DNA of 64,000 nt from Pseudomonas sp. dw_612 (GCF_018449725.1 NZ_JAAVVC010000013.1:124001-188000); one strand, 5' to 3'; positions 35,607 through 45,121 are shown, counted from the stretch's first letter. The notes: generated by a model not told the origin, from the letters alone. A program made the numbers and translations.

Positions 35607-35641
35607 AAAAAGCCCCGATCAAGCCGTGACAGGATCGAGGC
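35607..35641 (-). terminator. Rho-independent terminator on the minus strand
   Basis: On the minus strand GCCTCGATC pairs with GATCGGGGC and is followed by eight T (the plus strand shows AAAAAAAAGCCCCGATC). It would end leftward transcription, such as gbdR read-through. The plus strand lacks a T-run here. Confidence 0.7.
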
Positions 35642-35851
35642 ACAAGGTACTGTTGAGGAGCCGTTGCGCGAGGGTGACCAAACCTTCGTGAAGCCAGCTG
35701 AATCCAGTGTGCCCACTCCCACCCGTGGCAAGTTAGCCGAAAACGACCTGTTCATAGGTATCGCGGCCATTGCGACAAATCGTCCTTGCCGCCACCCCGT
35801 ACCCCTACCAGAATCGAGCCACGACACCGTTCCCTGAAGAAGGATTGCGTC

Positions 35852-36115
35852 ATGATGTACGCCGATTTGATTGACCAGGAAGACCTGTTGGGCCAGCTGA
35901 AGTCGTTGGGTTTTCCAATACCGACCGGTGCTACAGCCGAGCAGGCTTGCGAGTGTGCGGTGCGAGGTTTGAACGACGAGCGGGCGATCGTGCTGCGCAC
36001 CATGGTCAAGCAGATGTACACCAGCAGCGCGACCATCCTGCCGGCGGTGCGCCAGGCGATCGACAAGCAACTGCTGCCGGCGTTGGCGGAGTATCAGCAG
36101 AGCCGTAGCGCCTGA
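35852..36115 (+). CDS. Small uncharacterised protein
   Basis: The 87-residue protein starts MMYADLIDQEDLLGQLKSLGFPIPTGATAEQACECAVRGLND, with AAGGA nine bases upstream. It is predicted to be mostly helical, with no signal peptide, no known domain and no obvious cofactor motif. A homologous small gene next to gbdR occurs in other Pseudomonas as far as I recall. It ends before a palindrome that separates it from convergent gbdR. Its function is unknown. Confidence 0.65.
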   Translation: MMYADLIDQEDLLGQLKSLGFPIPTGATAEQACECAVRGLNDERAIVLRTMVKQMYTSSATILPAVRQAIDKQLLPALAEYQQSRSA

Positions 36116-36121
36116 TAAAAG

Positions 36122-36191
36122 AAAAAGATCGCAGCCTTCGGCAGCTCCTACACCGATCCCTGTAGGAGCTGCCGAAGGCTGCGATCTTTTT
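36122..36191. terminator. Perfect palindrome acting as a likely bidirectional terminator
   Basis: A 31-base arm, AAAAAGATCGCAGCCTTCGG then CAGCTCCTACA, is perfectly inverted around CCGATCCC. T-runs end both strands, so it can terminate the small gene and gbdR. It is related to the GTAGGAGCTG repeat family. Confidence 0.8.
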
Positions 36192-36207
36192 CTAAAGGTC
36201 CCTCGGT

Positions 36208-37311
36208 CTAGAGCCTTACGCTGGCAAACGTCGATTCATTCCGCGCCTGACTCAACGCCGACAACGGCCCGGACAGCGGCGACAGCACCAACGCTTGCGG
36301 CAACGGCATCATCGCCACCTGTTGTGTGGTGTTCGAGCCTACGCGCTCGTCACGCGGCGGAATGCCGAAGTATTCGCGGTAGCACTTGGAGAAGTGCGGC
36401 GTAGAAACAAACCCACACACCGACGCCACTTCGATGATCGACATCGGCGTTTGCTTGAGTAGCTGCCGGGCACGGATCAGGCGCAGTTTCAGGTAGTAAC
36501 GCGATGGTGAGCAGTGCAGGTATTTCTGGAACAGTCGCTCGAGCTGACGGCGCGAAACGGCGACGTACACCGCCAGTTCGTCGAGGTCGATCGGCTCTTC
36601 CAGGTTGGCTTCCATCAGCGCGACGATTTCCTGCAACTTCGGCTGGTTGGTGCCAAGCATATGCTTGAGCGGCACGCGCTGGTGATCCTGTTCGTTGCGG
36701 ATACGTTCGTAGACAAACATCTCCGAAATCGCCGCCGACAGTTCACGCCCGTGATCGCGGCTGATCAGGTGCAGCATCATGTCCAGCGGCGCGGTGCCGC
36801 CAGAGCTGGTGAAACGGTTACGGTCGAGGGTGAACAACCGGGTGCTCATGGCCACGCGCGGAAACGCTTCCTGCATCGAGGCCAGGCATTCCCAGTGCAC
36901 GCTGCAATCGAAGCCGTCCAGCAGGCCGGCGCAAGCCAGGGCCCAACTGCCGGTGCAGACCGCGCCGAGGCGGCGGGACTGACGGGCCTGGCTTTGCAGC
37001 CACGACACGTGTTCGCGGGTCACGGTGCGCTGGATACCGATGCCGCCACAGACAATGATGGTGTCCAGGGCCGGTGCTTTGTGCATGGAGCAGTCGGGGG
37101 TGATCTGCAGACCGTCACTGGCCCAGACCTGGCCGCCGTCGACGGTGAGGGTGGTCCAGCGATACAGCTCGCGGCCGGACAATTGGTTGGCCATGCGCAG
37201 GGGTTCTACTGCGGAGGCCAGAGAAATAAGCGTGAAATTGTCCAGCAGCAGAAAGCCGATGGATTGAGGCGCACGGTTCTGGGGTTGAGCCCCGGAGTTG
37301 AACGTCGTCAT
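36208..37311 (-). CDS. gbdR: AraC-family regulator of glycine betaine catabolism GbdR
   Basis: The 367-residue GlxA-type regulator has a DJ-1/PfpI-like N-terminal domain (SIGFLLLDNFTLISLASAVEPLRMANQLSG, CTGSWALACAGLLDGF) and a C-terminal AraC domain with two HTHs, including IIEVASVCGFVSTPHFSKCYREYFGIPPRDERVG. The position between the carnitine genes and serine dehydratase, as in P. aeruginosa, identifies it as GbdR. It senses glycine betaine and dimethylglycine and activates gbcAB, dgcAB and sox genes. GAGGAGA is well placed before the ATG. The C-terminal tail of about 40 residues is non-conserved in appearance. Confidence 0.93.
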   Translation of the reverse strand: MTTFNSGAQPQNRAPQSIGFLLLDNFTLISLASAVEPLRMANQLSGRELYRWTTLTVDGGQVWASDGLQITPDCSMHKAPALDTIIVCGGIGIQRTVTREHVSWLQSQARQSRRLGAVCTGSWALACAGLLDGFDCSVHWECLASMQEAFPRVAMSTRLFTLDRNRFTSSGGTAPLDMMLHLISRDHGRELSAAISEMFVYERIRNEQDHQRVPLKHMLGTNQPKLQEIVALMEANLEEPIDLDELAVYVAVSRRQLERLFQKYLHCSPSRYYLKLRLIRARQLLKQTPMSIIEVASVCGFVSTPHFSKCYREYFGIPPRDERVGSNTTQQVAMMPLPQALVLSPLSGPLSALSQARNESTFASVRL

Positions 37312-37744
37312 CGCGGTATCTCCTCACACAAAGCGGGTGATGGCCTCAGGCGGAGGCTCTTGTTATTGCCATCGTTCTCGCGTGGGAGACGGGCTTTGTA
37401 ATGACAGAGCAATTGCCATGCCTAAAGTTGAATGGTCATTCAATAACTCCTGAAAACGACGTCGCGGCGTGTCTATATAAGCCGTGCGCAGAGTGGGGGT
37501 TATAAGTGCCATCAAGATGAGCAAATGCTCTGTGTTGCAGGGTGTGAGCAAATCGGTAGCACTTGTGGGAACAGGGGCTGCGAGGTGCTGGAGAAGAGTG
37601 TCACCACAAGCACAGGTGACAGGCGGTAATGGCCAACCTGGATCCCGGATCTCGGGAAGTGCGCTTGTCTGTTAGCGACGCGCTAAAAGGTGGCGTGTTT
37701 TTGTGGCGGTGTTCACTTAGCGCGCAGTTTTGACTGGTCTGGCC
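37312..37744. other. Gbd promoter side gap of about 430 bp
   Basis: This stretch lies upstream of gbdR and downstream of the serine dehydratase gene. It should contain the gbdR promoter. No credible gene, terminator or operator could be picked out with confidence. Confidence 0.5.
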
Positions 37745-37812
37745 TCTTCGCGGGCAAGCCTCGCTCCTACAGGTTTGCATTGTCCTTGTAGGAGCGAGGC
37801 TTGCCCGCGAAT
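37745..37812. repeat. REP-like doublet, GTAGGAGCGAGGCTTGCCCGCG family
   Basis: Arms TTCGCGGGCAAGCCTCGCTC and GAGCGAGGCTTGCCCGCGAA are perfectly inverted over a 20-base spacer. It lies just after the serine dehydratase stop. Confidence 0.9.
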
Positions 37813-37827
37813 GAAGGCGACTCGGTC

Positions 37828-39204
37828 TCAGCACTCCACCGCACTCACCGCCAACCCACCCCGCGATGTCTCTTTGTATTTGTCATGCATGTCGGCGCCG
37901 GTATCACGCATGGTGCGGATCACCCGATCCAGCGAGATAAAGTGCTGACCATCGCCCCGCAACGCCATCTGCGCCGCGTTGATTGCTTTCACCGCGGCAA
38001 TCGCGTTGCGCTCGATGCACGGCACTTGCACCAGCCCGCCCACCGGGTCGCAGGTCAGGCCGAGGTTGTGTTCCAGGCCGATTTCCGCCGCGTTGCACAA
38101 CTGCTCGGGCGTGGCGCCGAGAATCTCCGCCAACCCGGCCGCCGCCATCGCGCAGGCCGAACCGACTTCACCCTGGCACCCGACTTCGGCACCGGAGATG
38201 GACGCGTTCTTCTTGCACAGAATCCCGACCGCCGCGGCGCTGAGGAAATAGTCGACCACGTTGGCCTCGGTCACCACTTCGCTGAACTTCATAAAGTAAT
38301 GCAACACCGCCGGGATGATCCCCGCCGCGCCGTTGGTCGGTGCCGTGACCATGCGCCCGCCGGCAGCGTTCTCTTCGTTGACTGCCAGGGCGAACAGGTT
38401 GACCCATTCCATCGCGCTCAGGGTCGAGCCGATCACGTTGGGCTTGCCCAGCTCTTGCAGACTGCGATGCAACTTCGCCGCGCGCCGACGCACATTCAAT
38501 CCGCCGGGCAGGATGCCCTCGTGCTTGAGGCCTTGTTCGACGCAATCCTGCATGGCGCGCCAGAGTTTCATCAGGCCGGCGCGGATTTCATCCTCGCTGC
38601 GCCAGACCTTCTCGTTGGCCAGCATCAGCTCGGCCACGCGCAGGTTGTGCTTCTGGCACAGCTCAAGCAGCTCAACCGCACTGGAGAAGTCGTACGGCAA
38701 AACGGTTTGATCCAGGTCCACCACGCCGCTGGACGCTTGCGCCTCATCGACTACAAAACCGCCGCCAATCGAATAGTAGGTGTCGCGGTGCAGCTCACCG
38801 TGATCGCCTTCTACAATTAATGTCATGGCATTCGGGTGAAAGGGCAGGTTTTCATCGATCAGGCGCATGTCCCGAGCCCAGATGAATGGCACCGATAAAC
38901 GACCGTCGAGCAACAAGGTGTGGGTTTCGCGCAGGGTTTCGATATGCAGGCCGATTTGCGACGGATCGATTGCGTCCGGCCACTCGCCCATCAGCCCCAT
39001 GATCACGGCGTTATCGCTGCCGTGACCGATGCCGGTGGCCGATAACGACCCGTAAAGCTGAACTTCGACCCGCTTCACTTGTTCCAAAAGACCCTGCTCA
39101 CGCAAACCTTGCACGAACAGCGCCGCCGCCCGCATCGGGCCGACGGTGTGCGAACTGGAAGGGCCAATGCCGATTTTGAACAGGTCGAAAACGCTGATAG
39201 CCAT
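37828..39204 (-). CDS. L-serine ammonia-lyase (single-chain, iron-sulfur)
   Basis: The 458-residue enzyme deaminates L-serine to pyruvate and ammonia, the last step of the route from choline. It starts MAISVFDLFKIGIGPSSSHTVGP, which is the standard beginning of SdaA/SdaB. The 4Fe-4S cysteines are in the region GCQGEVGSACAMAAAG, then EQLCNAAEIG and LGLTCDPVGGLVQVPC. The frame remains open for 82 residues upstream of this ATG, but that part is unlike the family. In P. aeruginosa the gene at this place is called sdaB, and names vary, so I leave the symbol empty. It is divergent from choX. Confidence 0.93.
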   Translation of the reverse strand: MAISVFDLFKIGIGPSSSHTVGPMRAAALFVQGLREQGLLEQVKRVEVQLYGSLSATGIGHGSDNAVIMGLMGEWPDAIDPSQIGLHIETLRETHTLLLDGRLSVPFIWARDMRLIDENLPFHPNAMTLIVEGDHGELHRDTYYSIGGGFVVDEAQASSGVVDLDQTVLPYDFSSAVELLELCQKHNLRVAELMLANEKVWRSEDEIRAGLMKLWRAMQDCVEQGLKHEGILPGGLNVRRRAAKLHRSLQELGKPNVIGSTLSAMEWVNLFALAVNEENAAGGRMVTAPTNGAAGIIPAVLHYFMKFSEVVTEANVVDYFLSAAAVGILCKKNASISGAEVGCQGEVGSACAMAAAGLAEILGATPEQLCNAAEIGLEHNLGLTCDPVGGLVQVPCIERNAIAAVKAINAAQMALRGDGQHFISLDRVIRTMRDTGADMHDKYKETSRGGLAVSAVEC

Positions 39205-39639
39205 TACTGCCGAACTCCTGGATGTGCCAACTCCAGACGCAAAAGCGCCCAGTGACGGAGCTGCTACGCTCAAGCTGCAATCCGCCAGATTGGCTGCATC
39301 ATCAGGCTTTTGCGGTGTCGTTCGACGTCTCACACCGACGCACTCATGTCCACTAACGCCGCGGGTCTTTGACGCTGCGTTTTCGCCGTTTTTTAGCGGA
39401 TCAGAGGGGCAAAAGGGGCTGAAAAAATCTGTAAACGACGTCACCGACACTGGATGCGACCATCCCTGTACTGGTTACGACGCACCCTGTAGGCGTCAGA
39501 TTTTCACTGGTACATGATCGTATCGACTCGATTGCAAGGCGCCGTGGTAGAGCTGTCTCCAAAACGCCATCCAACCGCAACCTATAAGTGCGGTGGTCCA
39601 GTCGGAACACTGCCAAAAAAAACACCAAGGAGTCCACCC
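39205..39639. other. Divergent promoter region between serine dehydratase and choX (435 bp)
   Basis: No gene is seen. The region should contain both promoters. I looked for copies of the GCGAC-type half-sites seen at gbcA and found no convincing pair. AAGGAG lies eight bases before the choX start. Confidence 0.5.
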
Positions 39640-40587
39640 ATGAAAGGTTCCCCGTCGTTGTTGTTGGCCGCCATGCTGAGTCTGCCGTTACTGGCTCAAG
39701 CCGCAGAACCCGCTCAGTGCAGCACCGTGAATTTCTCTGATGTCGGCTGGACCGACATCACCGCGACTACCGCGACCACCAGCGTTGTCCTCGACGCCCT
39801 CGGCTACAAAACCAAGACCACCATGATTTCCGTGCCTGTGACCTACAAGTCCCTGGCCGACGGCAAGAACATGGACGTGTTCCTCGGTAACTGGATGCCG
39901 ACCATGGAAAACGACATCAAGGCCTACCGCGACGCGGGCACCGTGGATGTCGTGCGCACCAACCTCACCGGCGCCAAGTACACCCTCGCCGTCCCGCAAG
40001 CGCTGTACGACAAAGGGCTGCATGACTTCGCCGACATCGCCAAATTCAAGAAAGAACTCGACGGCAAGATCTACGGCATCGAGCCGGGCAACGACGGCAA
40101 CCGCCTGATCCAGACCATGATCGACAAGGATGCCTTCGGTCTCAAAACCGCCGGCTTCAAAGTCGTCGAGTCCAGCGAAGCGGGGATGCTGTCCCAGGTC
40201 GACCGCGCCCAGAAACGCGATACCGCCGTGGTCTTCCTCGGCTGGGCACCGCATCCGATGAACAAGCGCTTCAAGATTCAATACCTGACCGGTGGCGATG
40301 ACTTCTTCGGCCCGGATTTCGGTGCGGCCACGGTGGCCACCAACACCCGCAAGGGCTACGTCCAGGAATGCAGCAACGTCGGCACTCTGCTGAAAAACCT
40401 GGAATTCACCGTAGACATGGAAAGCTCGCTGATGGGCAACATCCTGGACGACAAGATGAAGCCTGACGCAGCTGCCAAGGCCTGGCTGAAAAAGAATCCA
40501 CAGGTGCTCGATACCTGGCTCGCTGGCGTGACCACCATTGACGGTAAACCAGGCCTGGAGGCCGTGAAAGCCAAGCTCGCGCAGTAA
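39640..40587 (+). CDS. choX: Choline-binding periplasmic protein ChoX
   Basis: The 315-residue solute-binding protein has a signal peptide (MKGSPSLLLAAMLSLPLLAQAAEP, probable cleavage after AQA). Quaternary ammonium binding motifs match CaiX: VNFSDVGWTDITATTAT, FLGNWMPTMENDI, IYGIEPGNDGNRL and FLGWAPHPMNKR. It starts the choXWV operon, an ABC importer for choline and related betaines. AAGGAG lies eight bases before the ATG; the frame extends 42 residues upstream without a good start. It is about half identical to CaiX by eye. Confidence 0.94.
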   Translation: MKGSPSLLLAAMLSLPLLAQAAEPAQCSTVNFSDVGWTDITATTATTSVVLDALGYKTKTTMISVPVTYKSLADGKNMDVFLGNWMPTMENDIKAYRDAGTVDVVRTNLTGAKYTLAVPQALYDKGLHDFADIAKFKKELDGKIYGIEPGNDGNRLIQTMIDKDAFGLKTAGFKVVESSEAGMLSQVDRAQKRDTAVVFLGWAPHPMNKRFKIQYLTGGDDFFGPDFGAATVATNTRKGYVQECSNVGTLLKNLEFTVDMESSLMGNILDDKMKPDAAAKAWLKKNPQVLDTWLAGVTTIDGKPGLEAVKAKLAQ

Positions 40588-40596
40588 TCGCTTACG

Positions 40597-40618
40597 CCGG
40601 GCGGCTTCGGCCGTCCGG
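40597..40618 (+). promoter_or_regulatory. UUCG hairpin between choX and choW
   Basis: CCGGGCGGC and GCCGTCCGG pair around a TTCG tetraloop. There is no strong T-run, only TGTTTATTT. It probably stabilises the choX mRNA relative to choW and choV; this is inference from similar ABC operons. Confidence 0.6.
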
Positions 40619-40653
40619 GCTGTTTATTTCCTTGCATGCGGACGTTCACTACC

Positions 40654-41499
40654 ATGCTGATTGATCAGAAAATCCCCTTAGGCCAGTACATCGCGGGCTT
40701 CGTTGAATGGTTGACGCAACACGGCGCCAACACCTTCGACGCAATCGCCGTGACACTGGAAACGATGATCCACGGCGTGACGTTCGCGCTGACCTGGTTC
40801 AACCCGCTGGCATTGATCGGCCTCATCGCGCTACTGGCACACTTCATTCAACGAAAGTGGGGGCTGACCGTTTTCGTCATCGCCTCCTTTCTGCTGATCC
40901 TCAATCTGGGGTACTGGCAGGAAACCATGGAAACCCTCGCCCAGGTGCTGTTCGCCACCCTGGTCTGCGTGGTCATCGGCGTGCCGTTGGGCATCGTCGC
41001 CGCGCACAAACCGATGTTCTACACACTGATGCGTCCGGTGCTCGATCTGATGCAGACCGTGCCGACCTTCGTGTACCTCATTCCGACCCTGACCCTCTTC
41101 GGGCTGGGTGTGGTCCCGGGCCTGATCTCGACGGTGGTGTTCGCCATTGCCGCGCCAATCCGCCTGACTTACCTGGGTATCCGTGATGTTCCCGCAGAAT
41201 TGATGGACGCCGGCAAAGCCTTCGGCTGCTCGCGCCGCCAACTGCTCTCTCGTATCGAACTGCCCCACGCCATGCCAAGCATCGCGGCCGGTATCACCCA
41301 GTGCATCATGCTGTCGTTGTCGATGGTGGTGATCGCTGCACTGGTGGGCGCCGATGGCCTGGGCAAACCCGTGGTCAACGCACTGAACACCGCCGATATC
41401 GCCCTAGGCTTCGAAGCCGGGTTGGCAATCGTACTGCTGGCGATCATGCTCGACCGTATCTGCAAACAACCCGACGCTAAAGTAGGGGGTGACGCATGA
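40654..41499 (+). CDS. choW: Choline ABC transporter permease ChoW
   Basis: The 281-residue inner-membrane permease begins MLIDQKIPLGQYIAGFVEWL. It has about six membrane helices and the EAA-like loop AGKAFGCSRRQLLSRIELPHAMPSIAAGI, which docks with ChoV. An ATG 18 bases upstream (MRTFTTML) is less likely by comparison with the family. It overlaps choV by four bases (ATGA), a sign of coupling. It is shared by ChoX and probably by CaiX. Confidence 0.94.
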   Translation: MLIDQKIPLGQYIAGFVEWLTQHGANTFDAIAVTLETMIHGVTFALTWFNPLALIGLIALLAHFIQRKWGLTVFVIASFLLILNLGYWQETMETLAQVLFATLVCVVIGVPLGIVAAHKPMFYTLMRPVLDLMQTVPTFVYLIPTLTLFGLGVVPGLISTVVFAIAAPIRLTYLGIRDVPAELMDAGKAFGCSRRQLLSRIELPHAMPSIAAGITQCIMLSLSMVVIAALVGADGLGKPVVNALNTADIALGFEAGLAIVLLAIMLDRICKQPDAKVGGDA

Positions 41500-42674
41500 G
41501 CATTATTCGCTTCGAAGACGTCGACGTGATCTTCTCCAAAGATCCGCGTGAGGCGCTCAAACTCCTCGACCAGGGCATGACCCGCGACCAGATCCTGAAA
41601 AAAACCGGCCAGATCGTCGGCGTTGAAAAAGCCAGCCTGGACGTTGAAAAAGGCGAAATCTGTGTGCTGATGGGCCTGTCCGGCTCCGGCAAATCCAGCC
41701 TGCTGCGCTGTATCAACGGCCTTAACACCGTCAGCCGTGGCAAGTTGTTCGTCGAGCACGAAGGCAAGCAGATCGATATCGCTTCCTGCACCCCGGCAGA
41801 GCTGAAAATGATGCGCACCAAGCGCATCGCGATGGTGTTCCAGAAGTTCGCCCTGATGCCTTGGCTGACGGTGCGCGAGAACATCAGTTTCGGTCTGGAA
41901 ATGCAGGGTCGTCCGGAGAAGGAACGCAAGAAACTGGTCGATGAAAAACTAGAGCTGGTGGGCCTGACCCAGTGGCGCAACAAAAAGCCCGACGAGCTGT
42001 CCGGCGGTATGCAACAGCGTGTGGGCCTGGCCCGCGCGCTGGCAATGGACGCCGACATTCTGCTGATGGATGAGCCGTTCTCGGCCCTCGATCCGCTGAT
42101 CCGCCAAGGCCTGCAGGACGAACTGCTGGAGCTGCAAACCAAGCTGAGCAAAACCATCGTGTTCGTGAGTCACGACCTCGATGAAGCACTGAAGCTCGGC
42201 AGTCGTATTGCGATCATGAAGGACGGCCGGATCATCCAGTACAGCCGTCCAGAAGAGATCGTCCTGAACCCGGCGGACGATTACGTGCGGACCTTCGTGG
42301 CCCACACCAATCCGCTGAACGTGCTGTGCGGTCGCAGCCTGATGCGCACCCTCGACAACTGCAAACGCATCAACGGTTCGGTGTGCCTGGACCCGGGTGG
42401 CGATTCGTGGCTGGACCTGGCCGAAGGCAACACCATCAAGGGTGCTCGCCAGAACGGCGCGAGCCTGGACCTGCAGAACTGGGTACCGGGGCAAGCGGTT
42501 GAAGGTCTGGGCCGTCGTCCGACGCTGGTGGACTCCAACATCGGCATGCGCGATGCGCTGCAGATTCGTTACCAGACCGGCAACAAACTGGTGCTGCACG
42601 ACAACAACCAAGTGGTCGGGATTCTCGGCGACAGCGAGCTGTACCACGCGCTGCTCGGCAAGAATCTGGGCTAA
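41496..42674 (+). CDS. choV: Choline ABC transporter ATP-binding protein ChoV
   Basis: The 392-residue ATPase has Walker A GLSGSGKSS, ABC signature LSGGMQQRVGLARALAMDADILLMDEPFSALD and the switch His in FVSHDLDEAL. The C-terminal 110 residues form a regulatory extension (GNTIKGARQNGASLDLQNW, LVLHDNNQVVGILGDSELYHALLG), similar to the CBS-like part of ProV/OpuAA. It overlaps choW by four bases and is followed by a strong terminator. Confidence 0.94.
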   Translation: MSIIRFEDVDVIFSKDPREALKLLDQGMTRDQILKKTGQIVGVEKASLDVEKGEICVLMGLSGSGKSSLLRCINGLNTVSRGKLFVEHEGKQIDIASCTPAELKMMRTKRIAMVFQKFALMPWLTVRENISFGLEMQGRPEKERKKLVDEKLELVGLTQWRNKKPDELSGGMQQRVGLARALAMDADILLMDEPFSALDPLIRQGLQDELLELQTKLSKTIVFVSHDLDEALKLGSRIAIMKDGRIIQYSRPEEIVLNPADDYVRTFVAHTNPLNVLCGRSLMRTLDNCKRINGSVCLDPGGDSWLDLAEGNTIKGARQNGASLDLQNWVPGQAVEGLGRRPTLVDSNIGMRDALQIRYQTGNKLVLHDNNQVVGILGDSELYHALLGKNLG

Positions 42675-42685
42675 GGCAACAGACA

Positions 42686-42720
42686 CAAAAACGCCGCGAG
42701 AGGATCGCGGCGTTTTTGTT
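42686..42720 (+). terminator. Rho-independent terminator of choXWV
   Basis: AAAAACGCCGCGA pairs with TCGCGGCGTTTTT around GAGGA, directly followed by TTTTTGTTTG. It begins 12 bases after the choV stop and, being symmetrical, may act on both strands. Confidence 0.9.
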
Positions 42721-42760
42721 TGTGGGATATCGGGTCAAGCAGCTTTACGGCTGATGGCCC

Positions 42761-42837
42761 CTTCGCGAGCAAGCCCGCTCCCACATTGGATTTGTGAACG
42801 ACTCAGATCAAATGTGGGAGCGGGCTTGCTCGCGAAG
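42761..42837. repeat. REP doublet between choV and betT
   Basis: Inverted REP units (42761-42785 and 42813-42837) lie between convergent choV and betT. Confidence 0.9.
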
Positions 42838-42882
42838 AACGCGACGCGGTGCTTCAGACAGAGACACCGCGCCCTTGATTAC

Positions 42883-44889
42883 TCAGCTATAGACACGGCC
42901 AAGGAGCTGCCGATGGCTTTCAAACTGATCGAGCACGTCACGGGTGATCTGATCCTGAGTGAAGCCCATCAAGTCATAGTCCTGGCTGCCGTTGTGCAGA
43001 TAGACCTCGGCGCGGTAGTAGCGCGCACGCGGTTCCTCAGCGCTTTCAGCCGACACCGTGTCGCTCGCCCCCGCCAGATAGCCGTCCAGGCTCACTTCGT
43101 AGACGAAAGGGTTGCCCTCTTCCATCTCGATGCGTACGCCCATGCAACGCTTCGATTTACCCAGCAACGTTTGCACGTCCAGGCCCTGAGCGCGCAATTG
43201 CACCGCCGCATCTTCCAGCGCCGGACTCACTTGCTTGTCCATGAAACGCTGCACGATCGACTGGTTCGGTTGCAGGTCCAGTTGGGTCAGACGCTCGCTG
43301 AAACCACGACGACCGCGTGCAGCCAGCTCCGCTTGCTCCTGTTCGACCTGCACGTCTTGGCGCATCTGCTTGTGCAAGCCGAACATGAAGAACACCAGCA
43401 CCACCGAGAACGGCAGACCGGCCAGCACCACCATGGTTTGCATGGCTTCGAAGTTACCGGCGAACAACAAGCCGATGGTCACCAGGGTAATCACCGCCGA
43501 CCAGAAGATCCGCAGCCAGTGCGGCGCATCTTCGTCAACGTTGCCGCCCTTGCAGGAAAGGTTGGCCATCATCACCGCGCCGGAATCCGCCGGGGTCAGG
43601 AACAGCACGAAACCGACGAAGATCGACACGCCGATCACAATCTTCGACGCCGGGTAGTGCTCAAGCAGTTGATAGATCGCCATCGACGGCTGTTCCAGCG
43701 CCGTCTTCCCGAGCTCCACCGCCCCATGGTTCATCACCAGGTCCAGGGCCGAGTTACCGAAGATCGACAACCACGCCAGGGTGAAACCCAGCGGGATCAG
43801 CAGCACGCCGGCCACCAGCTCGCGCACGGTACGACCACGGGAAATACGCGCGATGAACATGCCCACGAATGGGGCCCAGGAAATCCACCACGCCCAGTAG
43901 AACAGGGTCCACAGGCCCAGCCAGCGGTCGGACTTCTCACTGTCGCCTTCGTACACGTACAGGTCGAAAGTCTTCAGCACCACACCGTTCAGGTAGTCAC
44001 CGATGTTCTGCACGAAGCCGTTGAGCAGGTGCAGGGTCGGGCCGAACAGCAGCACGAAAATCAACAGGCCGCTGAACAGCACGATGTTGAGGTTGGACAG
44101 ACGACGAATGCCGTTTTCCACGCCCGACACAGCCGCGATGGTCGCCACGGTGCTCATTACGATGATCACGATCAGCAGGTTGGTGTTGCTGTGTTCCATA
44201 CCGAACAGGTTTTCAAGGCCCGACGACACTTGCAGCGAACCAATCCCAAGGTTCGTCACCAGGCCCAGCAGGGTCACGAACATGCCGAAGCCGTCCACCG
44301 CATGCCCGGCCGCGCCTTTGACCCAACGCTCGCCCACCAGCGGATACAGCGCCGAACGCAGCGCCAGCGGCTGGTTATGACGGTAAGCAAAATAAGCAAC
44401 AGCCAGACCGACCAACGCGTAGATCGCCCAACCATGCAGGCCCCAATGCAGGAACGTCAATTGCACAGCCTGACGGGCGGCCATGTTGCTGGCGGCCACG
44501 CCTTCTGGCGGGTTGAAATAGTGGTCCAGCGGTTCGGAAGCGCCAAAGTACAGCAGCGAGATGCCGATACCCGAAGAGAACAACATCCCCGCCCAGGCGC
44601 CGTAGCTGAAATCCGGGGTGTCGTCCTTGCTGCCCAGTTTGAGTTTGCCGTAGGACGAAAACGCCAGGCCGACGACGAATACCAGATAGGCGGCAATCAC
44701 CACCATGTAGTACCAGCCGAAGCTGCGGGACAACCAGGCCTGAGCGATGCCGAGCAACCGGCCCGCCTCTTGCGGGGCGATGATCAGAATGGCGGTCAAC
44801 AACAGGATCAACGCGGTAGAGGTGTAGAACACCCAACCGTTGACCGTCACCTTCTCGGGTGGGGTCTTTATTAGAGAGGCAGAACTCAT
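42883..44889 (-). CDS. betT: Choline transporter BetT (BCCT family)
   Basis: The 668-residue transporter of the BCCT family has twelve membrane helices and the choline-binding segment GIGISLLYFGASEPLDHYFN, then FLHWGLHGWAIYALVGLAVAYF. About 170 residues after the last helix form a cytosolic C-terminal domain (QVSPALEDAAVQLRAQGLDVQTLL, EEPRARYYRAEVYLHNGSQDYDLMG) of the kind that senses osmotic stress. The start MSSASLIKTPPEKVTVNG is used, since the longer frame start lacks a ribosome site. It is divergent from betIBA. Confidence 0.93.
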   Translation of the reverse strand: MSSASLIKTPPEKVTVNGWVFYTSTALILLLTAILIIAPQEAGRLLGIAQAWLSRSFGWYYMVVIAAYLVFVVGLAFSSYGKLKLGSKDDTPDFSYGAWAGMLFSSGIGISLLYFGASEPLDHYFNPPEGVAASNMAARQAVQLTFLHWGLHGWAIYALVGLAVAYFAYRHNQPLALRSALYPLVGERWVKGAAGHAVDGFGMFVTLLGLVTNLGIGSLQVSSGLENLFGMEHSNTNLLIVIIVMSTVATIAAVSGVENGIRRLSNLNIVLFSGLLIFVLLFGPTLHLLNGFVQNIGDYLNGVVLKTFDLYVYEGDSEKSDRWLGLWTLFYWAWWISWAPFVGMFIARISRGRTVRELVAGVLLIPLGFTLAWLSIFGNSALDLVMNHGAVELGKTALEQPSMAIYQLLEHYPASKIVIGVSIFVGFVLFLTPADSGAVMMANLSCKGGNVDEDAPHWLRIFWSAVITLVTIGLLFAGNFEAMQTMVVLAGLPFSVVLVFFMFGLHKQMRQDVQVEQEQAELAARGRRGFSERLTQLDLQPNQSIVQRFMDKQVSPALEDAAVQLRAQGLDVQTLLGKSKRCMGVRIEMEEGNPFVYEVSLDGYLAGASDTVSAESAEEPRARYYRAEVYLHNGSQDYDLMGFTQDQITRDVLDQFESHRQLLGRVYS

Positions 44890-45121
44890 GGCACAGAGGC
44901 TCCGGGCAGTGCGGGAGAAGAACACAAGGCAACGCGTTACCCGACCAATCGGTTAGTTGGCAGCCGACCGGCGGGTGATATAAAGACAGCCCGAAAAAAG
45001 CCCGAAGCCCTGAAGCGCCAGTGCGCGGGGGTTTCGAGCGTTTTCAGATGTCGTTTTTCCGCCCGCTACACGTAGGAAAAACCCGTAGGCAGCGACGAAT
45101 TGTCGCAGATCTTATTCTTTG

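Noticed and set aside
42397..44874. Very long plus-strand frame opposite betT
   Set aside because: It is a mirror frame of betT, with Gln- and His-rich composition and no conserved domain, and it also crosses the choV terminator and a REP doublet.
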